A DNA stretch of 64,000 bases from Maylandia zebra (taxonomy: Eukaryota; Chordata; Actinopteri; Cichliformes; Cichlidae), in contig NC_135180.1 of assembly GCF_041146795.1 (NCBI RefSeq), forward strand, positions 33,720,794 through 33,784,793, in the 5' to 3' direction. Below the pieces are notes generated by a model. The model was given only the letters and a program-made list of their open reading frames with translations, was not told the DNA's origin and did no database searches. The stretch's first letter is position 1. Each line of letters opens with the position of its first letter. The position numbers and the translations under genes are program-made. This document shows, in pieces, positions 1 through 11,625 of this stretch.

Positions 1-44
1 ACAAACATGCCTTCTTGTTCAGCCGTCAAATCAAAGCAGTCTTA

Positions 45-719
<675 letters not shown>

Positions 720-1811
720 GTTGACTTGGCTCAACTTTATTCCAACAGCAATGAAACCTTTAACAGTTTCCAGGTGAAGTGAGTCCACTCAAACATAAAA
801 ATTGCCCTTGCCTTTTTAAATCTTAATCAACTAAAGGTAAATACTAAATCATTTACTCTTCAACAATGTCTTTTGTGATATCAAGTGTCCAGAAACAAAT
901 TCCTCTTCTCGTTTTTTATAAGACTTCTATGCATGGAAATTAAATTAGGGCTTAGCATAGATAAATTTTGTCAACATTATCTGGAATACTCCAAGAGAGC
1001 TTCGCAAGCGTTCAAGCATTGGCCGACAGTTCAGCTAGCCATCTTGATTAGCTAAACTGGGCCGCTGTGTCCTTCCTCGGGGCTGTCCAAACCTAAAACA
1101 CACAAGACAGCGTTAGAAATGGCAAAATAGAAACATCGGTGGAATAACAGCTCCCCAGCATGCAGTCCTCGGGTTTGGTGAGACTTAAAGTCACCATTTT
1201 GCCAACGGACAGCAGAAACACTTGACGGCTGGCCTAATGTCAAAAGTTAGCCGACACAGCGCTGACAGCGAATGTTATTTAGCTTCGCAAACAATGAATA
1301 AGCGGCCTTGATAAATTAAGAGCATTGGCAAATTAAGTGTACAGTTGGATAAGAATGTGCTGCATGTGATTTCTACCGGATGCATACTTTAATGGTTCAA
1401 CGGTGATTAGTGTACTCGTTTAATAAAAAAAAAAAAATCTACCCTCGAAGGAAGAGTAGGTAGGCTAGTTACAGACATGACTTTCTGGTACATTAATTTC
1501 AAGCTTTTCACGTTAATCAACACGACAATACCGAATTCATATACATTTATTCCAGCCAATATTACACGATTAAGTCATCTGACCATTTTAAATGTCAGCC
1601 CAATAACAAGACTGACTGGCTATCCGCCATCAACCAGCATTAACTTTAGCTGCAATGAGATTGCCGTGCTAGGTCTGCTAGCAACCTAGCAAGGCTAGCG
1701 ACGGTAAAATAATAAACACTAAAGCCTAGTGTTATCTACAAGAAATATCAGCTGAACCTAAAGCAATGATCTATTCGTGAATTGAAGCAGATTCATTATA
1801 AGGACGTTTAC

Positions 1812-1913
1812 CTTGAGCTATTGAAATAGCCGGTGCCGTAAGCGGTATTTGTGAGCAATCTTTAGCTAACTACCAACGAGTCTCGTCAGAGTCAAGCAAA
1901 CGTCCAAGATGGC
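1812..1913 (-). promoter_or_regulatory. ddx6: Probable ddx6 non-coding exon 1 and promoter
   Basis: On the minus strand a good donor (CAAG|GTAAAC) lies at 1812/1811. Upstream of it is an exon-like stretch with CpGs and the motif GCCATCTTGG (AAGATGGC on plus at 1906-1913), the YY1 core typical of TATA-less housekeeping promoters where it sits at or just after the start site. This fits a non-coding exon 1 spliced to the ATG exon (acceptor near 788). The exact transcription start cannot be read. A second copy of the YY1 core at 1038-1046 could mark an alternative promoter or exon. Confidence 0.55.
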
Positions 1914-4900
1914 TTCCACCCGTATTTGAACCCGCCCCCATCCAACGAATCAGCTGATTTCATTTCAAATCAAGGAGCTGTGAGGTCTCCTCCTAAAATA
2001 ATCCTCTCTAACATTTAAATATTTTATCTATCTGCGATGGTACCAACGCGGCCGGTGCAGCCACATCGTCTCTGTTGATAGTGTTTACCATCCGTGCTCT
2101 CTGCGCCTCATGTTCATGCACATGCAAACACTGCAGCTGTGTTGTGAGTTGGGTTGTGAATGTTATTGCTCTTCAAAAATTGTATAAAACGAAGCTGCTC
2201 TCCTGGGTGTCATGTGGAGAGCAAGGTTTCAATACACACTCAGTGATTCCTGTGTGGTTGTTGATTCTCGCTTAATTAATGCGGCATCAGCAGCTGTGTA
2301 TTGTTGTTGTTGTTGTTGCTCAGTTTATTTTGTGAGTTCTTTTGTTTGTTTGTTTTAAATTATTTTTAATGTGAATTTTAATGTGATTTGAACAGAATGT
2401 CTCATCATTTCTCAGAGTGCTCTAAAACCCATCTATTTGTAACTTTTAGGCTGCACTGTTGTGATTCAGTGTCACCAGGCTGGCCTAAAAGCTTTTCTGA
2501 AAAGCCTTCAGTTGATCTAAAATGTTACAGAGAGAGTACAAAGAAAGATTAAAAAGAGAGATCATAGTTTCACATATTAGCATCTCCTCTTTGGATCCCT
2601 TTTTTATATATAACTGAATGTAAAATGCTTCTCACAAACATCATCGCAGATCTTCAGGCACCATTCTATCACAAACAACAAAGATGGAGTTACTTTTAAC
2701 TGCTCCCCTAGTCACAAGTTGCCACAGCCCCAGATATTTGATTTGACAGATTTTTATGCTAGATGCCATTCTTAACACAATCCCAGCATACCAATATGAT
2801 CTCAATACACTATCAGAGTACTCTGATCTCAGAGTGTAGACATTTTTTTGTTCATAGTGAAAAAGCAGAATGGGATGCAGAGCATTTAGTTATCAGGCCC
2901 CTCTCAAGATAAACACACATCCTTTCTACCTTAAAGTTGGGCCTTAAATCGCCCACCTGTTACAGACAGACAGTGTTGTGGTTGTTATGGTCAGGGAGAA
3001 AAGATCATACAGAAATCAAATAAATATTTTTTTAATGATAGATATTTGTCTGTACAGTAAGGGATAGGTGTGGATGTAGCGTCATCCATGTGTTTTGGTG
3101 CATCACTGCCACCTGTTGTACAGACACTGAAGGTATCCTGTAATAATGTGTTGGTTAGGGAGAACATTAAAGTTTACCAACCAGAGGTCTCTGTTCTACA
3201 CTCTTTGTCTTTCTTTTCTTGTGTGCCACACATAAAACTAATGCCGCATTAGATGATGTAAACTTTTTTGATGCTCAGTTTATTTTGTGTGCGGAGAACA
3301 CTGTGACTCATAACGAGTGTAAATTAATATTTGTGACATCATTTTGCTGTGGGACAATATTTTAGGTATATGCCAAAGGGTGGCAGTGTGGGGTTTTGGA
3401 GAACATGCTTTTGACTAGCAAGCTGTAACAGTTACATCTTATATACTGCCTTCTAAGACTTCTAAGACAGACTCCAAAAGGCTGATTTTCATGTGTTGTG
3501 TTATTACTTCATATAAGTTTTTTTGTTTTGTTTTACATGGTGTTAGTCCTGTTAAGATGCGGCTCTTTAAAAGAGTTGGAAACTGTTAAAGGATAAAGCA
3601 GTGCAGACCTTATAAAGTTAACAGTGCTTTACTTAATTACCCAAATGGTTATTCTGATACCTGCACAGTCTTGCAGCATGTAATCATATTTGGTGCAAAG
3701 CAAACAAACTCAGTGTGTTGTTGTCGGCTAAATTCTTTACAATTATAGTTATTATTCTTCCTCAAACCGACAGGTGTAAGAGTGAGATGAGTGGTCTTAC
3801 ATTTTTTCACACATATTATTGTTCTTAAATTATTTGAATTTTACTGCAACAAAATCCAACTCTATTCAAGAGACTGTGATGGCTAGATGGGATTAATTAA
3901 CCATCAGAATGGGAAATTCTTCTTCTTTCAAGCAAAGGCTACCTGAAAGCCAACAGACTGCTACTTTTTGATCTGCAGAGATCTGGATGTGAAGATGTAA
4001 ATGTCCCAAACTTTTGTTGAGGACTTTGGGAGAAATACCGAAACAATATCTTTTTCATCTTTCTTATGTGATCACAAAAAGACCACAGATTTATAGAACA
4101 ACGTCTTGGGAATGCCACACGTATTAAAGCATTAAAGTGCCTCCTGACCTCAAACACAGCTTATAGGTATGTCTTTGTCCATGAAGGTTACAATCACACA
4201 CTGTACTAACCGTGGATAGAAGATACATAATTTGAACACTTTTCAACAAATTTACAACTACAATTCCACTTTTTTCATTATATTTAATCACTTCTAACAT
4301 TATATCTGTATATAAAACATAATAATAATAAAAACAACTTTCAAAAATAGTAGTGCTTGCATTCCGGTAGGTTTCAGTCAAGACAGTGTGAAACAGAAAG
4401 TGAGACAGCCTTAGCTGATGAGTCCGACATCCTCGTGATTTAAAATTTTACAAGTATTTCAGTTTTGTTTTGTTTTTTACAATACTTTAATTTTTTTTAC
4501 ATTATTTTTTCACAATTGTGGTAGGAAAGTATCCAGCTCATTCATGAAATGCTATTATTCAGTTGTTCACACAGTTTTAAGAGAGCCAGTGCTACCAACA
4601 CTCCTGCTATGATTTCCATTTTTCAAAAACTCTAGCAAATGCTCAGTCATAGAACTTTCTCTTTAAATTGATCAGCTTTTCAAATGTAGTCATTTCTTTT
4701 GTAAAAGAACCAGCTGCAGTATTGTTAGGAATGAATGTACATGTGCAACGCCAAAAATCCCACACACGTTTCTAGCAAATAGCCTGCTCTTCAGGATCAC
4801 CTTGAATGACTGAAAAACAAACATTTCTTATGTTTGGGACGTTGGTGAGTCATCTGGATGTTTACCGTGTGTAGCATGGATGAGAAATGTCACACCAACA

Positions 4901-4968
4901 GCTTCTATATTAATTAAAAAAAAAACAAAACATGCTGAACTTTTCAGCACATTTAACAACCTGGTTGT
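1914..4968. other. Intergenic AT-rich DNA, no gene seen
   Basis: Only short frames with no domain, codon bias or splice context. There are short (TTG)n and (TTTG)n runs at about 2300-2350. Nothing here resembles the missing cxcr5 5' exon. Some of the part from 3900 to 4900 may be the downstream continuation of the retroviral relic, but I could not recognise integrase motifs. Confidence 0.5.
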
Positions 4969-7010
4969 TCAAACAGGTGCTGCATGCATGCCATCGTTGA
5001 TTCCTCGTGGGTGAAACAGAGTATCGATATGCATGGTAGCCTGTAAATTCGTGTTAAGAGATGGAGTTTGTGTGGTTTTGATGTTAATGCTGTGGTCTGG
5101 TTTCACAGTCTGTTTAGCTGCTGTCTTCGCTGCCACATCTGCCCTAGAGCTGGCTGGGGATAGGGAGTCTTTTGAGTAAGTGTGAGTTTCACATGTACAA
5201 ACAACTATAATCTTGGGGAACAATAGGGCATCCAGCAATGCAGCTACAAGCTCAGTATGTGCAATCCACTCCCCAGAGACTGTTATACGCTGTCACTGTT
5301 TCCATAAAGTGCTGAAATCATGCACCACCCCAAATGCATGGCTTTAATTGATAGAAATGGTGACTCCTTGACCCTTAGCGATTTCACACGCTCATGTTAG
5401 TCCCACGAGTTCAGCAGCTTGATCTGAAGAGTGAGACGGTCCTGTGCCTGATGCTAAGATGTCATGTTCTGTGACCACTGCTTGTCAGGTTAGTTTTAGA
5501 AACAACTTCTCTGTAATTGTGTGGTTCGCCATCTGCATCTGTGGTGAGAAGTGAAGCTGAGTTTAATACAGGGCCACTTTTAACCCTGACATTTGGGATT
5601 TCCAGTAATATAGTGTGTACATTGCTGTTGGTTACCTTCTTGTTAAAGGTCTTAGCATTTTTGTTGTAATTTACAACAGAATTCTTTTTTTTTTTACTTA
5701 CCTTGACCAACAAGCAGCTGATAAAAGTGTATTTTGTTTTTCTCAGTGACACAGTTAGTACTAAAAGCATTAATTCTGAGTAACCCGCATGGTCATGTCA
5801 AGTCAGTACTACCTTTTTGAGCTGTTCCATATATAGAGGAAGATCTGCTGCTAGTAATTCCAGCTAGAATGAAAAAAATGCTATTGGTCTTTGTCTTTCT
5901 CTATGCGGCTTTAGCAAAACAGAGGTCATGCATCCACCCTTTTTGTCTGCAGTTTGTTGGGATTTCATAATCGTAAAGTAATGGAGGTCTGCAGTATTAA
6001 GTCAGTGAAAGCTATTCGTTCCTGTTCAAGGTGGCAAAGATCACAGTCTGTTTTTAAGTATTGCAGATCGGATTTATTTCCCCTCGCAACTGCTTAATCT
6101 GTGTAACCGTTAAAGGGTGGTAAGTTGGATCCTCATGGGTAATTTGGCTTATAGCAGGGTGGAGCCTGGATGACTGTGTTCTTTCTTGTGTTACAGGCCT
6201 ACGCACTGCTGCTGCTGTGTTGTTGCAGCCTTGTTGTTGCTTTGCTGTAGTTTACTGACTGGCATTGACTGGTTCTTTGGTTTTGTGCGTGTTGGTTCCT
6301 GTTTCTTTTCTATCTCATTTACTGAGTTTTGTTCTTTATCTCTTAATTTATAGTTTGTTTGTTTGCCACCACTTATTGTGGGGGCTAGGCATGTGTGGTG
6401 GAATTCCCTCTGATGCATGCTAGTGTACACACTGGAGAAGAGGTATAATGCATCATTTAAGTGGCATTGAGAATTGCAGAGAGTCCACGGGTGAGTAATT
6501 GGTGGCACCCTTGGGCACTTCTCCCTGTAGGTTGCCTCCCCAAGTGGCCGGTCTCCACCATTTTGTTTAATTATTTTACTGATGTGCTATTTTAACTAGG
6601 GCAGCATCGTTGCAGCGAACCTTGTTCATTTGTTAATAAAGTGTCTTGATTGACAGTTCTGTATTGCCAGCCCTGCTACCTTAGAAGTTTCCTTTCTGCA
6701 GGACTGTATTTGCAGTTATTGTCTGAAACCTTGTTTTATGAAATTGACCTGCTTCACCTCTGCTTGTTAATAACAAGCCTGTGTGCCTTTTGTAACTGTT
6801 AAAATGTTTGCACTGGCTATTGTAATCTCTCCTGGGGTGTAACTTTCCTCCCCAGGAGAGGAATGGGCTCTTCCTCCTTCGCGCCGCCACATTTGCTTGT
6901 GGTTTTTTGGGAGAGAGGGACGTGCCTCCGCATAGGTGACTTTCTCTGAAGCCCATCACCTTGTGACCGTTCTCAGTGAGGAATTTCAACAGTCGGTCTC
7001 GCAGCCCTGC
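4969..7010 (-). mobile_element. Decayed endogenous retrovirus, pol region (RT to RNase H)
   Basis: Reading on the minus strand, the frame at about 6915-6989 has the KFLTENGHKV motif of the retroviral reverse-transcriptase thumb/connection region. At 5460-5640 comes a connection-like piece (ASLLTTDADGEPH). From 5330 to 5050 come RNase H remnants: a VVHDFxxLW-like stretch in broken frames, then ALLDALLFPKI, a cysteine/histidine segment, and a SRADVAAKTAA stretch like the C-terminal end of retroviral RNase H. The order RT, connection, RNase H on one strand supports a single old gammaretrovirus- or epsilonretrovirus-like insertion. Stops and frame changes interrupt every segment, and the middle (5.8-6.9 kb) is unrecognisable or contains other insertions. 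Paired LTRs, gag and env were not identified. It is non-functional. Confidence 0.6.
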
Positions 7011-9239
7011 TTAGAAGGAAAACACATCATTAAATCATCAGCATATTGTCACAGTGTCAGCCCCTCTGGAGAGATTAAATAGAGAGATTTTTATTTTATT
7101 TTTTTTCCACTGCACTGTTGAGCATCATCTTGAATATCTTGTTCAGCTTTTGAAAGAGAAGGATGTGTACTGGTATCATGGATACTGTAAAAACCTTGAC
7201 ATTTATCAGTGAAAATCACTCTGACTGCACATTTGGGGTTTTTTTGTTTTTGGTCAGCTCTCTCAGACACATGTGCTGTCACTTGTATTGTGTGTGTGTG
7301 TACGCTGTTGTGGAAACTTCACCTGTTTATCATGAAATGCAAGCACAGCAGTCTGTAGGAGTTTCCACTCCAATGTGAAAGCAAATTCAAGTTGTATTTA
7401 ACAATCGCTACATTTTACTCACTCATGTCATAATCAAGCTATTTTTCCCTGACACAATGACAGTCAACAAGTTTACATGTTGTTGGGATTAAATAATTTG
7501 CAGTGCCTCAATAATGATATGCTTTTTTATTAATAAGTGTTATAAAGTTATATAGTGTAGTATTAAGTGGACACAGCCCTGCAAGTTGACAGGACAACAT
7601 GGTGACGGCAGAAATGCATGTTTGAAAGATTCGTTCATTGTCTTCGGAAATCTCTTTTGCGTTGTTCAGTCATTGGAAAGTCTCCTGGTCCTGCAGATTT
7701 TATGGCTCTACCACTTAGTCTGTTCACGGGTTTACTAAAATGTTAACATGTTGTCCTGCAACCCAGATAATTCATTGTAGCGAGGGTTTGTAAACACCAG
7801 ATGAATTCAGTCTTTGGCCGTAATATGCCCCTCAGCTTTTTCCATTTTAGCAGCAATGTGAGAGATGGCTGTGTTGACACGCCTGCATTCATTGCACGTG
7901 CATGTGTCATTTTCACATCCCCCTCCTTCCCCTTCTCATCACCCACCCAAAGTCATATACCCCCAGTTTCCTGTTTTTCAAGATAATCCTTAACCTAACT
8001 TAACTGTCTCTCGCTGATTTTTGCTTCATACAGCAACATTTTAGGCATTTTCAGCCACATACAGAAAACAGCCATTGTTATTGCTGCCTTCACATCCTTT
8101 CCTCTTCCATGTCCACAGTAGTGCATGCTTGTGTCTTGTGCATTATCAGCTGTTGTATCCGGACTTTTTGCTTCAGTTTTGTTTTCTTGTTAATTTTCTC
8201 AGTCTTTTCTTTTTGCCATTTCTCTCCATGTATGGCAAATTTCTCAACGTTTGACCACCTTCCCAAATCCCTTTGCACAGAGTGTTTGTTTTTGGACTTC
8301 AGGGCCTTTCACAAAGCGATCTCACAGGTGAACTTCCCAGTTTGTGATTTTGGGGGGCATCTCTCCAACTAGCTGTTGGGTGGTCTAAGCAACTGTGCTT
8401 TGGACATATTTCCATTAGGTTTGACTTATTTTTCTGTTGAACAAAAGTGTATATCTCAGAAAGGTTTTATCTCCCTGGGCATTTAGTGAAGTTGTTGCAT
8501 AGTGTGCATAGGTTGGTCTCACCTGCTCTCCATCCCAAGGTCTTCATCAATTGAAATTTCAGCAGTGATTCTGTCTGCTTTAGATTGGTAGGTACCTGTC
8601 TCCTAAATAATCAGTGTTCTGATCGATAGGATTCTTTTGGGAAAATAAATTCAGTGTTGAAACCAGACTTATTTTTTCCAAGATCATTCACTTCATGTCC
8701 ATATCCACACTATTAACCTCCAACAGCCATAGATTAAGTCTGGCATTTTTAAAGCAGTCTTGAGCAACAGTTCTCCAGGCTTTCTGAAGTCCTGTTTTCA
8801 GAGGAATTTCATTTGTTCACTTAACACTGATCTATGAATCATTCAAGCAACAAATAACTCGAGGGATGAACCAGGGTTGTGTCTACACATCACAGAGAAC
8901 TTTAAAAAAGAACCAGTTTGAAATTGTATCTTCTGGCACTTCATTATTAGCAGCCCTTTAAAAAAACAACAATGAATAAACGCATTAACATTTGTTGCAG
9001 TTTCTTTAGTTGAATACAATGACTGTATAAAATGTTTTCTACAGTCATTGGCTGAATATATGAAAAATGCCAAACATAACACATTTCTGCACATAATTTT
9101 GCCCCAATAATGTGATTCCCACAGAGCTAATAGATGGCATGGTGTGCAGTATGTTCTAAAAAATTGATAAAAGTGGAGGACAAAAGAAGAGGCAGCAGGC
9201 CTAAAACAAAAAACAACAACTAAGGTGGATGAACAGCAT
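7011..9239. other. Intergenic, unassigned, possibly more retroviral relic
   Basis: No convincing gene. Several minus-strand frames of 60-80 codons (for example 7743-7946 and 8090-8278) lie where the 5' part of a retroviral pol or gag would be expected, but I see no diagnostic motif. Base composition is ordinary AT-rich. Confidence 0.4.
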
Positions 9240-9450
9240 CTGAAAAAAGATAAAGTCCCGTCATAGAACTTGAGAGATGCGTCTGTCCCTCCTGCTGATC
9301 CATCTACTGTTCACTGGGGCATTATCAAAAATGGTCTCAGTATAGGAGCGGCTGTGAAGTGACCATTTTAAGGAAAGGAAACATGGAGAAAAAACTGAGG
9401 TTTGCCAAATTACACAAGAACTGGACTGAAACTTTTGGATAGCAGACTTC
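9240..9450 (+). mobile_element. Tc1/mariner transposase scrap
   Basis: About 200 bp whose plus-strand translation, with stops, resembles the middle of a Tc1-like transposase (a decayed GKET block, then a block equivalent to the region before the second catalytic Asp). It is similar in layout to the copy at 47.8-48.4 kb. No terminal inverted repeats were found next to it. Confidence 0.5.
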
Positions 9451-10256
9451 ACTGTGGACACCATGCTATTTATTATTTCATATTTTAATTATTTATTTAA
9501 TTATTTATTTGGTCTAGTTCAATTTAATCAGTCCAAGTGGGGACATTGGCAGTATATTATAACTGATTGGACCAAAACACTTACTGTTTATATGGTTTAC
9601 AAAGAATATAAAACTTATGCAAGAGAACCCCAGAAAAACTGAATGGCTCCTTAGTTTGGTGGAGAGCTAAAAGGGATGTTTGTTGTGTAAAGAGAGCTAA
9701 AATGCAAGGCTGGTTCAGAGCACAAACTGTAAAGGGCACAGATTTGCAGTGTTGCTGCTGGCTACAGCCCACACTAGTTGTTTTTGTCATGCAGAGTCTC
9801 GTCGTTCTTGTTTTTGCAGCAAGAATGTACTTTCCTGTTTTGGAGAAATTCTGCATCTGTAGCTAAGCAGACATGAACGGAAATCACAAATAAGTCATTT
9901 TAATCATCCTGACTTTGATCACTTGTGTGGAGAAGCATCCTGTCAGCTGTTAGGCATGTATGCACTGTACTTCCACATTCGGATTTACCACAGAAACCAT
10001 GTCCGTGGCCCCCACCCCCACTTCCTTTCTATCAAAAGAGAGGATAAAATTTGAATAATAATGTTGTGTAGAGTCTAAACTAAAAGATGACTGAAGTAGA
10101 TTAAACAGGGTTTGTTATCTTTCTAAGAACAATATGTGTCTCTATCAAAGATATATGGTTTACTATTTGTTTTCTTTTATAGTATTTTATGTTTACATCG
10201 TTAAATACCCTTAATGAAATAGCCTTATTTGATTAACCCACGTTTTATATATATTT
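9451..10256. other. Intergenic, nothing recognised
   Basis: AT-rich spacer with (ATTT)n-like stretches at about 9470-9520. The frames on either strand are short and featureless. Confidence 0.5.
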
Positions 10257-10290
10257 TTTTAATTTAAATTTGATTTAAAAAATGAAACCA

Positions 10291-11137
10291 ATCACATTTC
10301 CTGTTGATATTTGTGGTTAAGGTGATGCTGAAGCTGTAAGTAGCTTTTATGGCAAGGTCTTTCAACCTGTGCAGTCACCATCCTGCTTGTTATGGCTCCT
10401 GGCCTTGGAAGAAGTGAGCCAGCCTTCCTTCAAGCAGACCTCCAGGGAAAATCTATAGGACCAGCTGAGGGATCCCAGACCAATCAGCAACTGATTGGGC
10501 ACACCTGTGTCTTTAAAAGGCTGAAGCACATTCATTCAGGGGCTGCTGCTTTGAACTGAGTGTGCAGTCTGCCTCGTATGCTTCTGTCAGTGAGCCTTGC
10601 TTGTAAAACCCTGTCTCAAGTGTGAGATTGTGGCTACTTTAAATTAAAAAAAAAAAAAACCCAATCACATTTCCTGTTGATATTTGTGGTTAAGGTGATG
10701 CTGAAGCTGTAAGTAGCTTTTATGGCAAGGTCTTTCAACCTGTGCAGTCACCATCCTGCTTGTTATGGCTCCTGGCCTTGGAAGAAGTGAGCCAGCCTTC
10801 CTTCAAGCAGACCTCCAGGGAAAATCTATAGGACCAGCTGAGGGATCCCAGACCAATCAGCAACTGATTGGGCACACCTGTGTCTTTAAAAGGCTGAAGC
10901 ACATTCATTCAGGGGCTGCTGCTTTGAACTGAGTGTGCAGTCTGCCTCGTATGCTTCTGTCAGTGAGCCTTGCTTGTAAAACCCTGTCTCAAGTGTGAGA
11001 TTGTGGCTACTTTAAATTAAAAAAAAAAAAACCCAATCACATTTCCTGTTGATATTTGTGGTTAAGGTGATGCTGAAGCTGTAAGTAGCTTTTATGGCAA
11101 GGTGTTTCAACCTTTGCGGTCACCATCCTGCTTGTTA
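10291..11137 (+). repeat. Large tandem repeat, 373-bp unit, 2.3 copies (A-B-A-B-A')
   Basis: Unit 1 is 10291-10663, unit 2 is 10664-11035, and a partial third copy is 11036-11137. Units 1 and 2 look identical by eye apart from one base in an oligo-A run. The third copy matches only the first 102 bases (segment A), with a few substitutions, and stops exactly at CTTGTTA. Segment B (about 271 bp) contains an ACCAATCAG CCAAT-like box, a TTTAAAAGG TATA-like box about 35 bp further on, and ends in an oligo-A run, so it resembles an LTR or Pol II promoter-bearing element. The near-identity implies a very recent duplication or an assembly artefact. Confidence 0.85.
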
Positions 11138-11174
11138 ATATTAACCTTAAACTGGACCGTGAACATAAAAATGT

Positions 11175-11237
11175 TCAATTCAATTAAATTTTATTTATAT
11201 AGCACCAAATCACAATTCAAGGGGCTTTATATTGTGT
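11175..11237 (-). repeat. LINE 3'-tail fragment (teleost family)
   Basis: A short antisense copy of the same 3' tail seen in sense orientation at 34881-35120: the TTTATTTATATAGCACCAAATCACAA core next to a CAATT-rich end, then the GGGGCTTTATATTGT block. It is a severely 5'-truncated non-LTR retrotransposon end of the type scattered through perciform genomes. It carries no coding sequence. Confidence 0.6.
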
Positions 11238-11625
11238 TGTCAGTTGTCAGTAAAAACATAAATCTGGTATTAATGACCGAGCTGGATGATCTTTCCAAAC
11301 GGTCATTAAAAAATTTAGAGGAAGGATGTATATAAATGTGCTGAAATAATTCTGTTCAGTTTAGTGCAGTTGCAACGTGCTGGTCAAAAGCTAGAATACA
11401 GGAGTGCAGTTACTTGGAATTGCATTACTGCTCTTGTGTGATTAATATAGATAACATTGTTTTTGTGTCTTTCCTTCCAGAGACGCCCATGAACCCAAAA
11501 AAAAAGAAAAAAAAAAAGAAAGACATTAGCATAGCGAATAGAGCCAGCCAGCACTGGGAGGAAGTGCAAGCATATTTCAGTACTGCAGTGTGACACATGC
11601 ATTCAAGGGGCCAAGATTTATCTGC

